A stretch of DNA of 64,000 nt from Pseudorhodoferax sp. Leaf274 (lineage in GTDB: Bacteria > Pseudomonadota > Gammaproteobacteria > Burkholderiales > Burkholderiaceae_C). The stretch covers positions 322,362 through 386,361 of the forward strand of contig NZ_LMNA01000023.1 in assembly GCF_001422445.1 (NCBI RefSeq), read 5' to 3'. Position 1 is the first letter of the stretch; each line of letters starts with the position of its first letter. Of this stretch, positions 49,216 through 58,448 are shown one piece after another. A program made the position numbers and the translations under genes. Under the pieces are notes generated by a model. It had not been told where the DNA came from. It saw only the letters and a list, made by a program, of their open reading frames with translations, and ran no database searches.

Positions 49216-49749
49216 ATGATTCGCCCATTCCGTGGCCATTCACCCATTCCTGCGGCCCGCGGCTTCACCATGCTCGAACTCATGGTGGTCGTGGCGATCC
49301 TCGCCATCCTCGCTGCATTGGCCGGCCCCAGCATGGTGCCGGTCATCGAGCGCTGGCGCGTGCGGCAGGCGGTGGAAGAGATGACGGCGACCATCGCGTT
49401 CGCGCGCTCGGAGGCGATCAAGCGGGGCGGCAATGTGTCCGTGGCACGCAGCACGCCGGACTCGGCGCAGTGCGCGTTGCCGACGAGTGCGGCGGATTGG
49501 CGCTGCGGCTGGACGGTGTCCGACGGCAGCACGGCGCTGCGCATCTCCTCACCCACCAACGGCGTCAGCGTCACCAATGCGGATGCTGCTGGCGCATCCT
49601 TCGCGCTCTCGCGCTGGGGCGAGCCCACCGCTGGGGGGAACATCCGCTTCGTGCTCGCCTCCACACGCGCCGGTTCCACCGTGCAGACCACCGTGTGCGC
49701 CGGCGGCGGTGGGCGCATCCGGGCGCTGGCCGGGAGTGTCTCGTGCTGA
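49216..49749 (+). CDS. fimT: Type IV minor pilin FimT/GspH family
   Basis: 177 residues from ATG 49216. Prepilin with a 16-residue leader; cleavage by PilD at ARG^FTMLELMVVVAILAILAAL (Gly before Phe, Glu at +5), then the long N-terminal helix and a GspH-type globular head with cysteine pairs. First gene of the minor-pilin operon, with roles in priming pilus assembly and DNA uptake. Ends overlapping pilV. Confidence 0.9.
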   Translation: MIRPFRGHSPIPAARGFTMLELMVVVAILAILAALAGPSMVPVIERWRVRQAVEEMTATIAFARSEAIKRGGNVSVARSTPDSAQCALPTSAADWRCGWTVSDGSTALRISSPTNGVSVTNADAAGASFALSRWGEPTAGGNIRFVLASTRAGSTVQTTVCAGGGGRIRALAGSVSC

Positions 49750-50390
49750 GGCGCGGGCACAGGGGCTTCACCCTGCTCGAATCGCTGATCGCCATCGTGG
49801 TGGTGGCGCTGGGCGTGCTGGGTGTGCTGGGCGTGCAGCTACGCACGTTGACGGAGACGCAGACCTCCGTGCGCCGCGCACAGGCGATGCGGTTGATCGA
49901 GGACTTGAACGAGCGCATCCGCGCCAACCCCAACGCGCTGACGGATGCAGTGATGAGCAACTACGTGGTGGACTGGGGCGACGTGAAGTTCCAATTGCCC
50001 GACTGCAGCAGCGGTTGCGGGTCCACCGACCTGGCGTTGCGCGACATTTTCCTGTGGAAGCAGGCGGTCGGCACCACCCTGCCGCTGGGCGACGCGACGG
50101 TGTTCCGCGTGATGGACACCTCCGGTACGAATACCCGCCCGCAGCTCGGCGTGATGGTCGGCTGGCGCGAGAACGAGCGCGTTTCCGACAACCCGGACAG
50201 CACCGCGGCCAAGGCCGAGGACGCGGCCTACCGCGCGCAGGTCGGGTTGTCCGGCATCGGCGTCGACAAGGACGGCACCACCGTCAGCTGCCTGGCCGGC
50301 CGCATCTGCCACCTGCAGTACGTGCTGCCCACGTTGCGCTGCGTGCCGTACTCGTCCGGCGCCGCCAACTCGACGGCGATCTGCCCATGA
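49743..50390 (+). CDS. pilV: Type IV pilus minor pilin PilV
   Basis: 215 residues from a GTG that overlaps the fimT stop. Short leader MLRRGHRG^FTLLESLIAIVVVALGVLGV with the conserved Glu at +5; the LESLIA wording and long middle are PilV-like. Contains cysteines for head disulfides. The ATG-less, overlapped start predicts translational coupling and low level, suitable for a minor subunit. Confidence 0.88.
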   Translation: MLRRGHRGFTLLESLIAIVVVALGVLGVLGVQLRTLTETQTSVRRAQAMRLIEDLNERIRANPNALTDAVMSNYVVDWGDVKFQLPDCSSGCGSTDLALRDIFLWKQAVGTTLPLGDATVFRVMDTSGTNTRPQLGVMVGWRENERVSDNPDSTAAKAEDAAYRAQVGLSGIGVDKDGTTVSCLAGRICHLQYVLPTLRCVPYSSGAANSTAICP

Positions 50391-51208
50391 GAGCGAGCCG
50401 GCGATCCCTGCAGCATGGCGTCACGCTCATCGAGTTGCTGGTCGGCCTGTCGCTCGGCCTGATGACGGTGGCCGTGGCGCTGGGGGCGCTGCTCGTGTCG
50501 CGCGGCGTGTCCGGCACCGTCAGCGATTCCAGCCAGATGCAGCAGCAGGCGGCCCACGCCCTGCGGGTGATCGGCCTGCAGCTGCGCCAGGCAGGCTCGA
50601 TCCGGCTCAACCTGGCCTATGCCATTCCGGCCGCGGCGGCGTCGACGCCGCAAACCTTCAACGCGGCCGATCCGGTCGCGTTCGACACCGGCTTCAGCCG
50701 CGCGACCGGCACGCTGGGATCTGCCGCCAATTTCCCGCTGAGCGTGGGCTACCAGAACTACACCGAGCAGGTGTCGGCCGGCGCGACCGCGCAGTCGCTG
50801 TTGTTCGACTGCCAGGGCCGCCAGCCATCGGCCACCGTCATCCAGAGCAATTTCCGGCTGGTCAAGGCCGACGGGGCGGCCACCGGCGATCTGCGGTGCA
50901 CCAGTGCCGACGGCACGGAGCAGACGGTGATCGGCAACGTGGCGGATTTCCAGGTGCGCTACCAACTGCAGGGCACCGGCGCTGGCGGGGCCGCCACGGT
51001 GCGCCTGGTCGACGCCGCCACCGCTGCCGCGGCCTGGCCTTCGGTGGTGGCGGTGGAGGTGTGCTTCGAGCTCGTGGGCGAAGCACCTCTCGATACGGCC
51101 AGCGCGAGCTTCGTGAACTGCAGCGGCAATTCGGTGGCGATGGGGCAGCGCGTGCACATGGTGTTCCGCAACACCTTCCAGCTGCGCACGCAGGGGGTGG
51201 CGCGGTGA
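50387..51208 (+). CDS. pilW: Type IV pilus minor pilin PilW
   Basis: 273 residues from ATG 50387 overlapping the pilV stop. Prepilin peptidase site HG^VTLIELLVGLSLGLMTVAV (Val at +1 instead of Phe, as is common in PilW), followed by the amphipathic helix and a large beta-rich head. Part of the tip complex with PilV, PilX, and PilY1. Confidence 0.9.
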   Translation: MRASRRSLQHGVTLIELLVGLSLGLMTVAVALGALLVSRGVSGTVSDSSQMQQQAAHALRVIGLQLRQAGSIRLNLAYAIPAAAASTPQTFNAADPVAFDTGFSRATGTLGSAANFPLSVGYQNYTEQVSAGATAQSLLFDCQGRQPSATVIQSNFRLVKADGAATGDLRCTSADGTEQTVIGNVADFQVRYQLQGTGAGGAATVRLVDAATAAAAWPSVVAVEVCFELVGEAPLDTASASFVNCSGNSVAMGQRVHMVFRNTFQLRTQGVAR

Positions 51209-51921
51209 GGCGCGCGCGCGCCATGGGCGGCACGGGCCAGCGCGGCATCGCGCTGCTGGTGGTGATGCTCGTCGTGCTGCTGTCGTCGCTGCTGGCGCTG
51301 TGGGCGTTCCGCTCCTCGCTGGTGAACGAGACGCTGGTCGGCAACGATGCCGACTACCAGCGGGCCTTCGAGGCTGCCCAGGCCATGTTGCAGGACGCCG
51401 AACTGGACATCCGCGGCGAACGGCCCGATGGCACGGCCTGCATTCCGACCGCCGATACGAAAGTGTGCCGCCAGGACCCGACGGTGGCTTTCATCGTGGA
51501 GACCAAGGATCTTGGCAAACTGCTGGGCGCGTTGGATGCGGCGGACACGCGCTGCAAGGACGGCATCTGCCAGAAGCGCACCGGCGCGCAGGATTTCTGG
51601 GCCTCCAAGGCGACGCTCGATCCGATGTTGCTGGTGGGCGCCCGCTATGGCCAGTACACCGGCGCGGTGCTGCCTGGCAACAGCAAGGCCGCCGCCAATC
51701 CGCTGCTCACGACCGTGGTGAGCGACCAGGGCGCCTGGTACTGGGTCGAGGTGATGCCCTACGACACCACGCCGCCCGGCCTGCTCGCGGGGCGCGACAA
51801 GATGGACCTGAACCTGAACCCCAACGTGGTCTACCGCATCACCGCCCTCGCGCGCGGGCTCAAGCCGCGCACGCAAGTCGTGCTGCAATCCACCCTGGCG
51901 CGGCAGAAGCTGAGGAACTGA
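51205..51921 (+). CDS. pilX: Type IV pilus minor pilin PilX
   Basis: 238 residues from GTG 51205 (GTGA overlap with pilW). A later ATG at 51223 would shorten the basic leader. The cleavage region RG^IALLVVMLVVLLSSLLALWAF lacks the usual Glu at +5, as expected for PilX/GspK-like tip subunits. Head domain has several cysteines. Thought to sit next to PilY1. Confidence 0.88.
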   Translation: MRRARAMGGTGQRGIALLVVMLVVLLSSLLALWAFRSSLVNETLVGNDADYQRAFEAAQAMLQDAELDIRGERPDGTACIPTADTKVCRQDPTVAFIVETKDLGKLLGALDAADTRCKDGICQKRTGAQDFWASKATLDPMLLVGARYGQYTGAVLPGNSKAAANPLLTTVVSDQGAWYWVEVMPYDTTPPGLLAGRDKMDLNLNPNVVYRITALARGLKPRTQVVLQSTLARQKLRN

Positions 51922-51933
51922 AGAGGTAGGCCC

Positions 51934-54900
51934 ATGCGTCCACATTCCATTACCACGCGAACCCTGGCCGGCGTACTCGTCTGCGCGATCGCCGCGCCGC
52001 CGGCGGCGACCGCCGCGCAGTTGTCGCTGGCGCAGTTTCCGGCCGGGTCGGCGTGGCGGGCGCCGGCGCCGAACGTGATCCTGACGATCGACAATTCGGG
52101 CTCGATGGCCTTCTACGACGACGGCGGTAGCAGGCAGGACGAGACCAAGCCCAGTTCGCGCATCTACGCGCTGAAGACCGCCTTGCGCACCTTGTTCGAT
52201 GCCAATACGCAGGTCATCCCCGACGGCGCGATCCGCCTGGGCTGGAACAGCATGAATGGCTGCCGCGCCATTCCTGCGTCCGACGGCGGTTGTAACAGCC
52301 TGAACGCGGTCCGCGTGCTGGATGCCACGCACCGTGCGAATTTCTTGAGCTGGGTTGGCGTGCCGGGCGCACCGGCGAACACGCCCAACTCGTTGCACAC
52401 CACTGGCACCACGCCCACGCACCACGCGGTGATTGCCGCGGGAGACTACCTGATCAACAAGACGACCAACGTCAGCAGTCCTTGGGCGTCGGTGCCGGGC
52501 AGCGTGGGAGAACCCTTTCTGAGCTGCCGGCGGGCCTACAACGTGCTGATGACCGACGGCGGCTGGAACTTCGAACTCAGCTCGACGATTTCGGTGGCGC
52601 GTCCGACCACGGTCCCGAACTTCGACGGCACGACGAGCACGCTGCCCGATGGCACGGTGTACGACGCGACCAGCCCGAACACGCGCCTGTACCGTGGCGA
52701 AAACACCGGCAAGAACATCACGCAGAACGGCGTCACCAAGCCCGTCAGCACGCTGAGCGACCTGGCGTTCTATTACTGGGCCACCGACCTGACCGGACGC
52801 GGTTACAACCAGGTCAAGACCAAGCCGCAGGACATGCCATCGGGAACCTATGGCACGGTGACGTTGCCGCCCTATTGGAACCCCAGGAACGACCCGGCCA
52901 CTTGGCAGCACATGACGATGTACACGGTCGGCTTCGGCGATGCGGCGGAGTGGAATACCACCGGCAGCTACGCTGCTTTCCCGGTTTGGGATATCGACTC
53001 CAACGACATGTTCAGCGACAAGAGTTCGCTCAATGCCCTGGTGGCCGGCACCAAGCTGTGGCCGGACCCCATGAACAATGGCCGTGTGACGCTGACGGAC
53101 AGCAGCAACATCAACGATGCGGCAACGACCAACGGCGAAGCGCGCAAGGTCGAGCTGTGGCATGCCGCCATCAACAGCCGTGGCCGGTTCATCGCCACGG
53201 CGAGCAACGACGCCATGCTGTCGGCGTTCACCAGCATCCTGGCCGAGATCATCAAGGACAACAGCACGCCGATCACCAGCTTCGCCAGCGCTTCCACGTC
53301 CGTCGCGCGGTCGCCCACCACGCAGTTCACATCCGGCTACGAGGCCGCGAACTGGACCGGCTACGTGCGTGCCAACACGCTGCGCCAGGACAGCGATGGC
53401 AAGGTCACGTCGACGCCCGACAGCACGTGGGGCACCAGTCCCCGCGGCGGTGGCGCGACCTCCCCCAGCACGACGGCGGACAAGCTCGACGCGCTGACGA
53501 ACGCCCAGATCGCCAGCCGGCTGATCCTGACCTGGAGCGATCTGGCGGGCACCGCCGGCGGCGGCAAGTCGTTCGAATGGGCCGCGGACGAAAGCTACCT
53601 GAGCACTGCGCAAAAGAACCTCATCAAGAGCGAAGGAACCGGTACCGTCAGCGACACCGTCGGCCAGCGCCGGCTGAACTTCCTGCGCGGCGACACCACC
53701 ACCTACACCGACACCACGTTGCGCAGCCGCACATCGCGCCAGGGGGACATCGTCAACTCCACGCTGTGGTATGTCGCCGACCCCGTCGGCAACTACGGCT
53801 TCGACCAGTACCCCGCCTTCGCCAAGACCCATGCCGAGCGCCTGCCCATGGTCTACGTGGGCGGCAACGATGGCATGCTGCATGGCTTCTCTGGCGAGGA
53901 CGGCACGGAGAAGATCGCCTACGTGCCCAAGGGCGTGATCGCCAACCTGGCCGACCTCACGCGCACGACCTATTCGCACCGCTACTACGTGGATGGCTCG
54001 CCGTTCAGCGGCGATGCGTACATCGAGCCGTCGGCAGGCGCCTCCAAGGAGTGGCGCACGCTGCTGGTCGGCACGCTGGGCGCTGGCGGCAAGGGCTATT
54101 TCGTGCTGGACGTGACCAAACCCGGCAGCAAGAGCGCGGCGACCGGCACGACGGTGCCCACCAACTTCGCCAAGTCGAACGCGGCGAGCCTGGTGGTCAT
54201 GGACAAGACCTCGGTGGCTGGCGCGACGACGGAGGACGCGGACATCGGCCACATCATGGTCAACCCTGTGGTGGAAGATGGCAACACGCAGAAGTCCACG
54301 CAGATCGTGCGCATGAACAACGGCCGCTGGGCGCTGGTGTCGGGCAACGGCTACAACAGCACCAACGAACGGCCGGTGCTGCTGATTCAGTACCTGGACG
54401 GCGACAGGTCGCTGCTGAAGATCGTGGCCAGCAGCACCACCGGCGCAAGCAACGGGCTGTCGGCCCCGCGCCTGGTGGACATCGACGGCAATGGCACGCC
54501 CGACGTCATCTATGCCGGTGACTTGCGCGGCAACATGTGGAAGTTCGACGTGATGTCGGCCACGGCCAGCGAGTGGAAGGTCTCGTTCGGTACGTCGAGC
54601 ACGCCGCTGCCGCTGTACAGCGCCACCTACACCGCGCCGGGTGCCAGCACGTCGCAGGCACAACCCATCACCGCGCCGCCCGTGGTGCGTTCCAACGAGC
54701 GCGGCGTGGTCGGCCTGATGGTGGCCTTCGGGACGGGGCGCAACCTGACCGAGGCAGACCGTAGCGACACCTCCGTGCAGAGCATTTATTCGGTGTTGGA
54801 CAACACGCGCTACAAGCTCGTCAACGTCTCCAGCAAGCAATATGTGGCCGTGGATACTGACGCGGTCACGCCGGCTGCTGTGGGTTCGGGCGTTTCCAAG

Positions 54901-55419
54901 CTCGTGCAGCAGAGCGTGAACACGAACAGCAAGATCGCGGGCGCCGCCGCCAGCCTGGGCCGGGATTTCTGGACCGTGACCCAGAAGACGGTGACCTACG
55001 CCGACGGGACAACCAAGGGCTGGTACATGAACCTTCCCGAGAGCGGAGAGCGTGTACTGGCACCGCTGACCTTCTACGACGACAGCAACATCATCGAGCT
55101 GATGTCGGTGGTGCCGGCGGTGGGCAGCAATCTCACGGTGGAGAGCTGCACGGCCCCGATCACGGAGGCGCGCACCTACCGCACCTTGGTCAACATCATG
55201 GACGGCAAGGCCCCCAGCGTGCAGGTGATGGATTCCAATGGCGACGGCGCGTACAGCCTGTCGGCCGACGGAGGCGTCTCGCGCATGGCAGCGGCGTCGG
55301 CCGAGAACCGCGTGACCACCAAAACCAAGCAGGACCGCATCGGCTCCGACGGCAAGACAGACAGGCTGCAACGCCTGCCGGAACTCCCGCTGCGCCCGAC
55401 CTGGCGCCAACTGCAATGA
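51934..55419 (+). CDS. pilY1: Type IV pilus tip adhesin/assembly protein PilY1
   Basis: 1161 residues with a Sec signal (cleavage near TAAQ). The N-terminal part begins ILTIDNSGSM, a MIDAS-like DxSxS (Asp53, Ser55, Ser57) of a von Willebrand A-type domain. The C-terminal half is the PilY1 beta-propeller (VYVGGNDGMLHGFSG, GDLRGNMWKFDV) with a calcium loop DIDGNGTPD (849-857) and a second DxNxDG loop at 1100-1105. PilY1 caps the pilus, promotes extension, and in relatives is a mechanosensor and adhesin. Twelve bases after pilX; overlaps pilE by four. Confidence 0.93.
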   Translation: MRPHSITTRTLAGVLVCAIAAPPAATAAQLSLAQFPAGSAWRAPAPNVILTIDNSGSMAFYDDGGSRQDETKPSSRIYALKTALRTLFDANTQVIPDGAIRLGWNSMNGCRAIPASDGGCNSLNAVRVLDATHRANFLSWVGVPGAPANTPNSLHTTGTTPTHHAVIAAGDYLINKTTNVSSPWASVPGSVGEPFLSCRRAYNVLMTDGGWNFELSSTISVARPTTVPNFDGTTSTLPDGTVYDATSPNTRLYRGENTGKNITQNGVTKPVSTLSDLAFYYWATDLTGRGYNQVKTKPQDMPSGTYGTVTLPPYWNPRNDPATWQHMTMYTVGFGDAAEWNTTGSYAAFPVWDIDSNDMFSDKSSLNALVAGTKLWPDPMNNGRVTLTDSSNINDAATTNGEARKVELWHAAINSRGRFIATASNDAMLSAFTSILAEIIKDNSTPITSFASASTSVARSPTTQFTSGYEAANWTGYVRANTLRQDSDGKVTSTPDSTWGTSPRGGGATSPSTTADKLDALTNAQIASRLILTWSDLAGTAGGGKSFEWAADESYLSTAQKNLIKSEGTGTVSDTVGQRRLNFLRGDTTTYTDTTLRSRTSRQGDIVNSTLWYVADPVGNYGFDQYPAFAKTHAERLPMVYVGGNDGMLHGFSGEDGTEKIAYVPKGVIANLADLTRTTYSHRYYVDGSPFSGDAYIEPSAGASKEWRTLLVGTLGAGGKGYFVLDVTKPGSKSAATGTTVPTNFAKSNAASLVVMDKTSVAGATTEDADIGHIMVNPVVEDGNTQKSTQIVRMNNGRWALVSGNGYNSTNERPVLLIQYLDGDRSLLKIVASSTTGASNGLSAPRLVDIDGNGTPDVIYAGDLRGNMWKFDVMSATASEWKVSFGTSSTPLPLYSATYTAPGASTSQAQPITAPPVVRSNERGVVGLMVAFGTGRNLTEADRSDTSVQSIYSVLDNTRYKLVNVSSKQYVAVDTDAVTPAAVGSGVSKLVQQSVNTNSKIAGAAASLGRDFWTVTQKTVTYADGTTKGWYMNLPESGERVLAPLTFYDDSNIIELMSVVPAVGSNLTVESCTAPITEARTYRTLVNIMDGKAPSVQVMDSNGDGAYSLSADGGVSRMAAASAENRVTTKTKQDRIGSDGKTDRLQRLPELPLRPTWRQLQ

Positions 55420-55850
55420 CCCGACCGAATCCCATGGCCCACCGCCGGCGCGGCATGCGCGGCTTCACCTTGATCGAACTGATGGTGGTCGTGGCCATCG
55501 TGGCCATCCTGGCGGCCGTGGCGCTGCCCAGCTACAGCGAGTACATCCGGCGCGGTGCCCGCGCGGAGGCGCGCTCGGGCCTGCAGCAGGCCGCACAGTG
55601 GATGGAGCGCGCGGCCACGGCCAAGGGAACTTATCCGCTGGCGGCGGACTTTCCGGCCAATCTCACCCGCGTACCCTCCGGCCGTTACCTGATCGGGCTG
55701 GTGTCGACGGATGGCGCCAGCTTCACCTTGACTGCCACACGCCAAGGGGCACAGGCCGGCGACAAGTGTGGGAACTACACGCTGACCCACACCGGTGCAC
55801 GCGGCCTGACCAACAACACCGAGACGGTCCAGAACTGCTGGAACCGCTGA
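55416..55850 (+). CDS. pilE: Type IV pilin PilE
   Basis: 144 residues from ATG 55416 in the overlap with pilY1; a later Met (at residue 14 or 7) could also start. Leader ends GMRG^FTLIELMVVVAIVAILAAVALPSY, the canonical pilin core with Glu at +5. Conserved C-terminal cysteine pair (DKCGNYTL and VQNCWN) closes the D-loop. Minor PilE-type subunit, last of the operon, as in betaproteobacteria. Confidence 0.93.
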   Translation: MTRPNPMAHRRRGMRGFTLIELMVVVAIVAILAAVALPSYSEYIRRGARAEARSGLQQAAQWMERAATAKGTYPLAADFPANLTRVPSGRYLIGLVSTDGASFTLTATRQGAQAGDKCGNYTLTHTGARGLTNNTETVQNCWNR

Positions 55851-55867
55851 CCGCCTTCTCTCCCCCG

Positions 55868-56692
55868 ATGCTGCTGGGCTGCGACTTCAGCAGCAGCCCC
55901 ACGCGCCGCAAACCCATCGTGCTGGCGCTTGGCCGCCTGCACGGCAGCGCCGTCCACCTCGAGCGCTTTGAGCGTTTCACGGCCCTCCCGGACTTCGGCG
56001 CCTGGCTGGCGCAGCCCGGCGACTGGGTCGGCGGCTTCGACCTGCCGTTCGGCCTGCCGCGCGAACTGGTGCTGGCGCTGGGCTGGCCGACCGATTGGGC
56101 TGCCTGCATGGCGCACTACGCCGGTTTCACGCGGGCGCAACTGCGCGCCCTGTTCCAGGCGTTCTGCGCCGGTCGTTCGGTCGGTGGCAAGTTTGCCCAC
56201 CGCGCCACCGACGGCCCGGCCGGTGCCAGCCCTTCGATGAAATGGGTCAACCCGCCGGTCGCCTGGATGCTGCATGCCGGTGTGCCCTTGTTGCGTGCGG
56301 CCGGCGTGCACCTGCCGGGCCTGGCCGATGGGGATGGGCGGCGCGTGGCGCTGGAGGCGTATCCGGGCTTGCTGGCGCGCGAGGCGCTGGGTGGGCGGCG
56401 CAGCTACAAGAGCGACGATCCGAAGCGCCAGACGCCTGCGCGCCACCAGGCGCGTGCCGACCTGATGGCCGCACTGTGCGCGGGCGAGGGCGCGCGCCGG
56501 CTGGGCCTGCGGCTGGTGGCGGCGCCAGCGCTGCACGCAGCGATGGTGGACGATGCCAGCGGCGACCTGCTCGACGCCACGCTGTGCATGGTGCAGGCCG
56601 GCTGGGCGCAAGGCCAGCACGCGGCCGGCGATCCCCGCTTCGGCATGCCGGCTGACTGCGACCCGCTGGAAGGATGGATCCTGACCGCATGA
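55868..56692 (+). CDS. DUF429 domain protein
   Basis: 274 residues from ATG 55868. RNase H-like fold of DUF429: starts LLGCDFSSSPTRRKPIV, has GGFDLPFGLPRELV and an Asp-rich C-terminal DDASGDLLDATLCMVQAG. Acidic residues sit in positions used for metal binding in RNase H-fold nucleases, so a nuclease-like activity is possible, but no function is established. Eighteen bases after pilE, perhaps cotranscribed, with no clear link to pili. Confidence 0.82.
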   Translation: MLLGCDFSSSPTRRKPIVLALGRLHGSAVHLERFERFTALPDFGAWLAQPGDWVGGFDLPFGLPRELVLALGWPTDWAACMAHYAGFTRAQLRALFQAFCAGRSVGGKFAHRATDGPAGASPSMKWVNPPVAWMLHAGVPLLRAAGVHLPGLADGDGRRVALEAYPGLLAREALGGRRSYKSDDPKRQTPARHQARADLMAALCAGEGARRLGLRLVAAPALHAAMVDDASGDLLDATLCMVQAGWAQGQHAAGDPRFGMPADCDPLEGWILTA

Positions 56693-56705
56693 CCGGGCAG
56701 GACGA

Positions 56706-56722
56706 CCCGCACGCGGTGCGGG
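56706..56722. terminator. 7-bp hairpin between convergent genes
   Basis: CCCGCAC-GCG-GTGCGGG, a perfect stem, in the 42 bases between the DUF429 and FleN-like stops. Probable bidirectional transcript end, though without U-tracts. Confidence 0.55.
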
Positions 56723-56734
56723 AGCGCCGCGGCC

Positions 56735-57562
56735 TCAGCCGGTGGCGCTGTCGGCGCGGGAGATCACCGTCTCGTCGAGCTTGCGTGCCAGTTCGGTCAC
56801 CGCCATGGCGGCGGCGCTGCCTGGCGCGCTGACCATCAGCAGCTGGCGCCGCATCACGGCCTCGCGCACGGTCGGGTCGGCCGGGATGTCGCCCAGGTGG
56901 ATCAGGCGCACGGAGCGGCCGGTGGCGCCGGTCACGAAGCGGTCTAGCACCTGCTGCAGCTGCGAGGTGATGGCCCGGCCGTCGCCGGGACGCGCGGTCT
57001 GGTTGATGACCACGCGCACATGCTGGCGCTTGTGCTGGGTGGCCAGCACCTTGATGGCGGCATAGGCGTCGGTCAGCGAAGTGGGCTCGGGCGTGGCCAC
57101 GACCACCACCTCGGAGGCCAGCGACACCGCGAACAGCACCACGTCGGAGATGCCGGCGCCGGTGTCCAGCAGCAGCACGTCGTAGTTGGGCATCACGCTG
57201 CGGATGACGCCGAGGAACTCGTCGCGTACCTCGGGCGTCAGGCGCGAATACTCGACCATGCCCGAGCCGGCCAGCAGCACCGAGAAGCCACCCGGGGCCT
57301 TGACGATGGCCTCGGCGATGGTGGCCTTGCCGGTGAACACGTCGTGCAGCGTGATCTTGGGATGCAGGTTGAGCACCACGTCCAGGTTGGCCAGGCCCAG
57401 GTCGGCGTCCAGCACCAGCACGCGCTGGCCGCGTCGCGCCAGGGCGGCGGCCAGGTTGGCCGAAAGAAAGGTCTTGCCCACGCCGCCCTTGCCGCTGGTG
57501 ACGGCCAGGACCCTGGCGCCGAGTGCCGGCGGTACGGACTTGGGGGTGGAGGGATCGCTCAT
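56735..57562 (-). CDS. MinD/ParA-family ATPase, FleN (FlhG)-like
   Basis: 275 residues with an AAGAGGAA site. Deviant Walker A SGKGGVGKT, LVLDADLGLANLDVVLNL (FleN hallmark), NYDVLLLDTGAGIS Walker B, and TPEPTSLTDAYAAIKVLA. FleN controls flagellar number, and relatives position other polar machines. No flagellar genes are in the window; it follows a diguanylate cyclase by ten bases and lies next to the pilus operon. No obvious C-terminal MinD membrane helix. Confidence 0.88.
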   Translation of the reverse strand: MSDPSTPKSVPPALGARVLAVTSGKGGVGKTFLSANLAAALARRGQRVLVLDADLGLANLDVVLNLHPKITLHDVFTGKATIAEAIVKAPGGFSVLLAGSGMVEYSRLTPEVRDEFLGVIRSVMPNYDVLLLDTGAGISDVVLFAVSLASEVVVVATPEPTSLTDAYAAIKVLATQHKRQHVRVVINQTARPGDGRAITSQLQQVLDRFVTGATGRSVRLIHLGDIPADPTVREAVMRRQLLMVSAPGSAAAMAVTELARKLDETVISRADSATG

Positions 57563-57572
57563 CGTGTTCCTC

Positions 57573-58343
57573 TTACACAGCGCCGCCAGAGGCGACGCCA
57601 GAACTCATGTCGATCCAGGCAGGATCTGCGGCGGCCAGATGGCCGAACAGCAAGTGTTTTTCCTCCGCGCTGACGGTACTGTCGGGTTGTTCTTCCAGGC
57701 ACAGGCGGTTGCGTCCGCCGGTCTTGGCGACGTAGAGCTGCTGGTCCGCGCGGTCGATCCACAACTCGGTGGTGGATCGGATCCACTGCAGTGCGAACGC
57801 GCCGCCGATGCTGACGGTCACGCGCAGGTCCACGCTGGGCGACACCCGGATCGGCGTGGCCTCGATGGTGCGGCGGATGCGTTCCGCCACCACCTGGCCG
57901 AAGGCCGGCTGGCAGCTGGGCAGCACGACGGCGAACTCTTCGCCACCGTAGCGTGCGGCGGTGTCCATCGGCCGGATGCAGCCGGCCAGCGCCTGCGCCA
58001 CCGCCTGCAGCACCTGGTCGCCGGCCATGTGGCCGTAGTTGTCGTTGACGGACTTGAAGTGGTCGATGTCCAGCATCAGCAGCAGCGCTGCTTCGCCCGA
58101 GCGCGCCACGCGGTCGATCTCGGCTTCCAGCACATGCTCGAGCTGGCGCCGGTTGGACAGGCCGGTCAGCGCGTCCTTCAGCGACAGTTCGTTGAGGCCA
58201 TCGAGCACCGCCTGCAGGTAGACGGTTGCGTCGCCATCGGCGGGCGGCAGCTGCGCCATGCCTGCGCGGGCCAGCAGTGCGCACGCGGCATCCAGACGCA
58301 ACTTGTGCAGGTCGACCAGGTTGGACGGGGCCGGATGGATCAC
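57573..58343 (-). CDS. GGDEF diguanylate cyclase
   Basis: 256 residues from a GTG. Short N-terminal helical region without recognised sensor, then LTGLSNRRQLE, and the active site RYGGEEF. RPMD lies five residues earlier, so the inhibitory site is complete. No membrane helix: soluble. A C-terminal tail of about 35 residues follows the domain. Same operon as the FleN-like ATPase, linking c-di-GMP production with an ATPase that may count or place surface organelles. Confidence 0.9.
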   Translation of the reverse strand: MIHPAPSNLVDLHKLRLDAACALLARAGMAQLPPADGDATVYLQAVLDGLNELSLKDALTGLSNRRQLEHVLEAEIDRVARSGEAALLLMLDIDHFKSVNDNYGHMAGDQVLQAVAQALAGCIRPMDTAARYGGEEFAVVLPSCQPAFGQVVAERIRRTIEATPIRVSPSVDLRVTVSIGGAFALQWIRSTTELWIDRADQQLYVAKTGGRNRLCLEEQPDSTVSAEEKHLLFGHLAAADPAWIDMSSGVASGGAV

Positions 58344-58448
58344 GGATGGGTGTGTGTTGAACCGCGGCAGTTTACCAGCGCAGGTGGGGCCTGGCGCTGT
58401 GGCGCGGCCATGCCGAACGCTGGAAAAGCAAGCGAATGGCCCCGCGTT

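Noticed and set aside
50959-55416. A 1485-codon open frame on the minus strand opposite pilX-pilY1
   Set aside because: It is the antisense shadow of real genes. Composition is Arg/His/Gly/Val-rich, without domains or a ribosome-binding site, as expected from GC-rich third positions.
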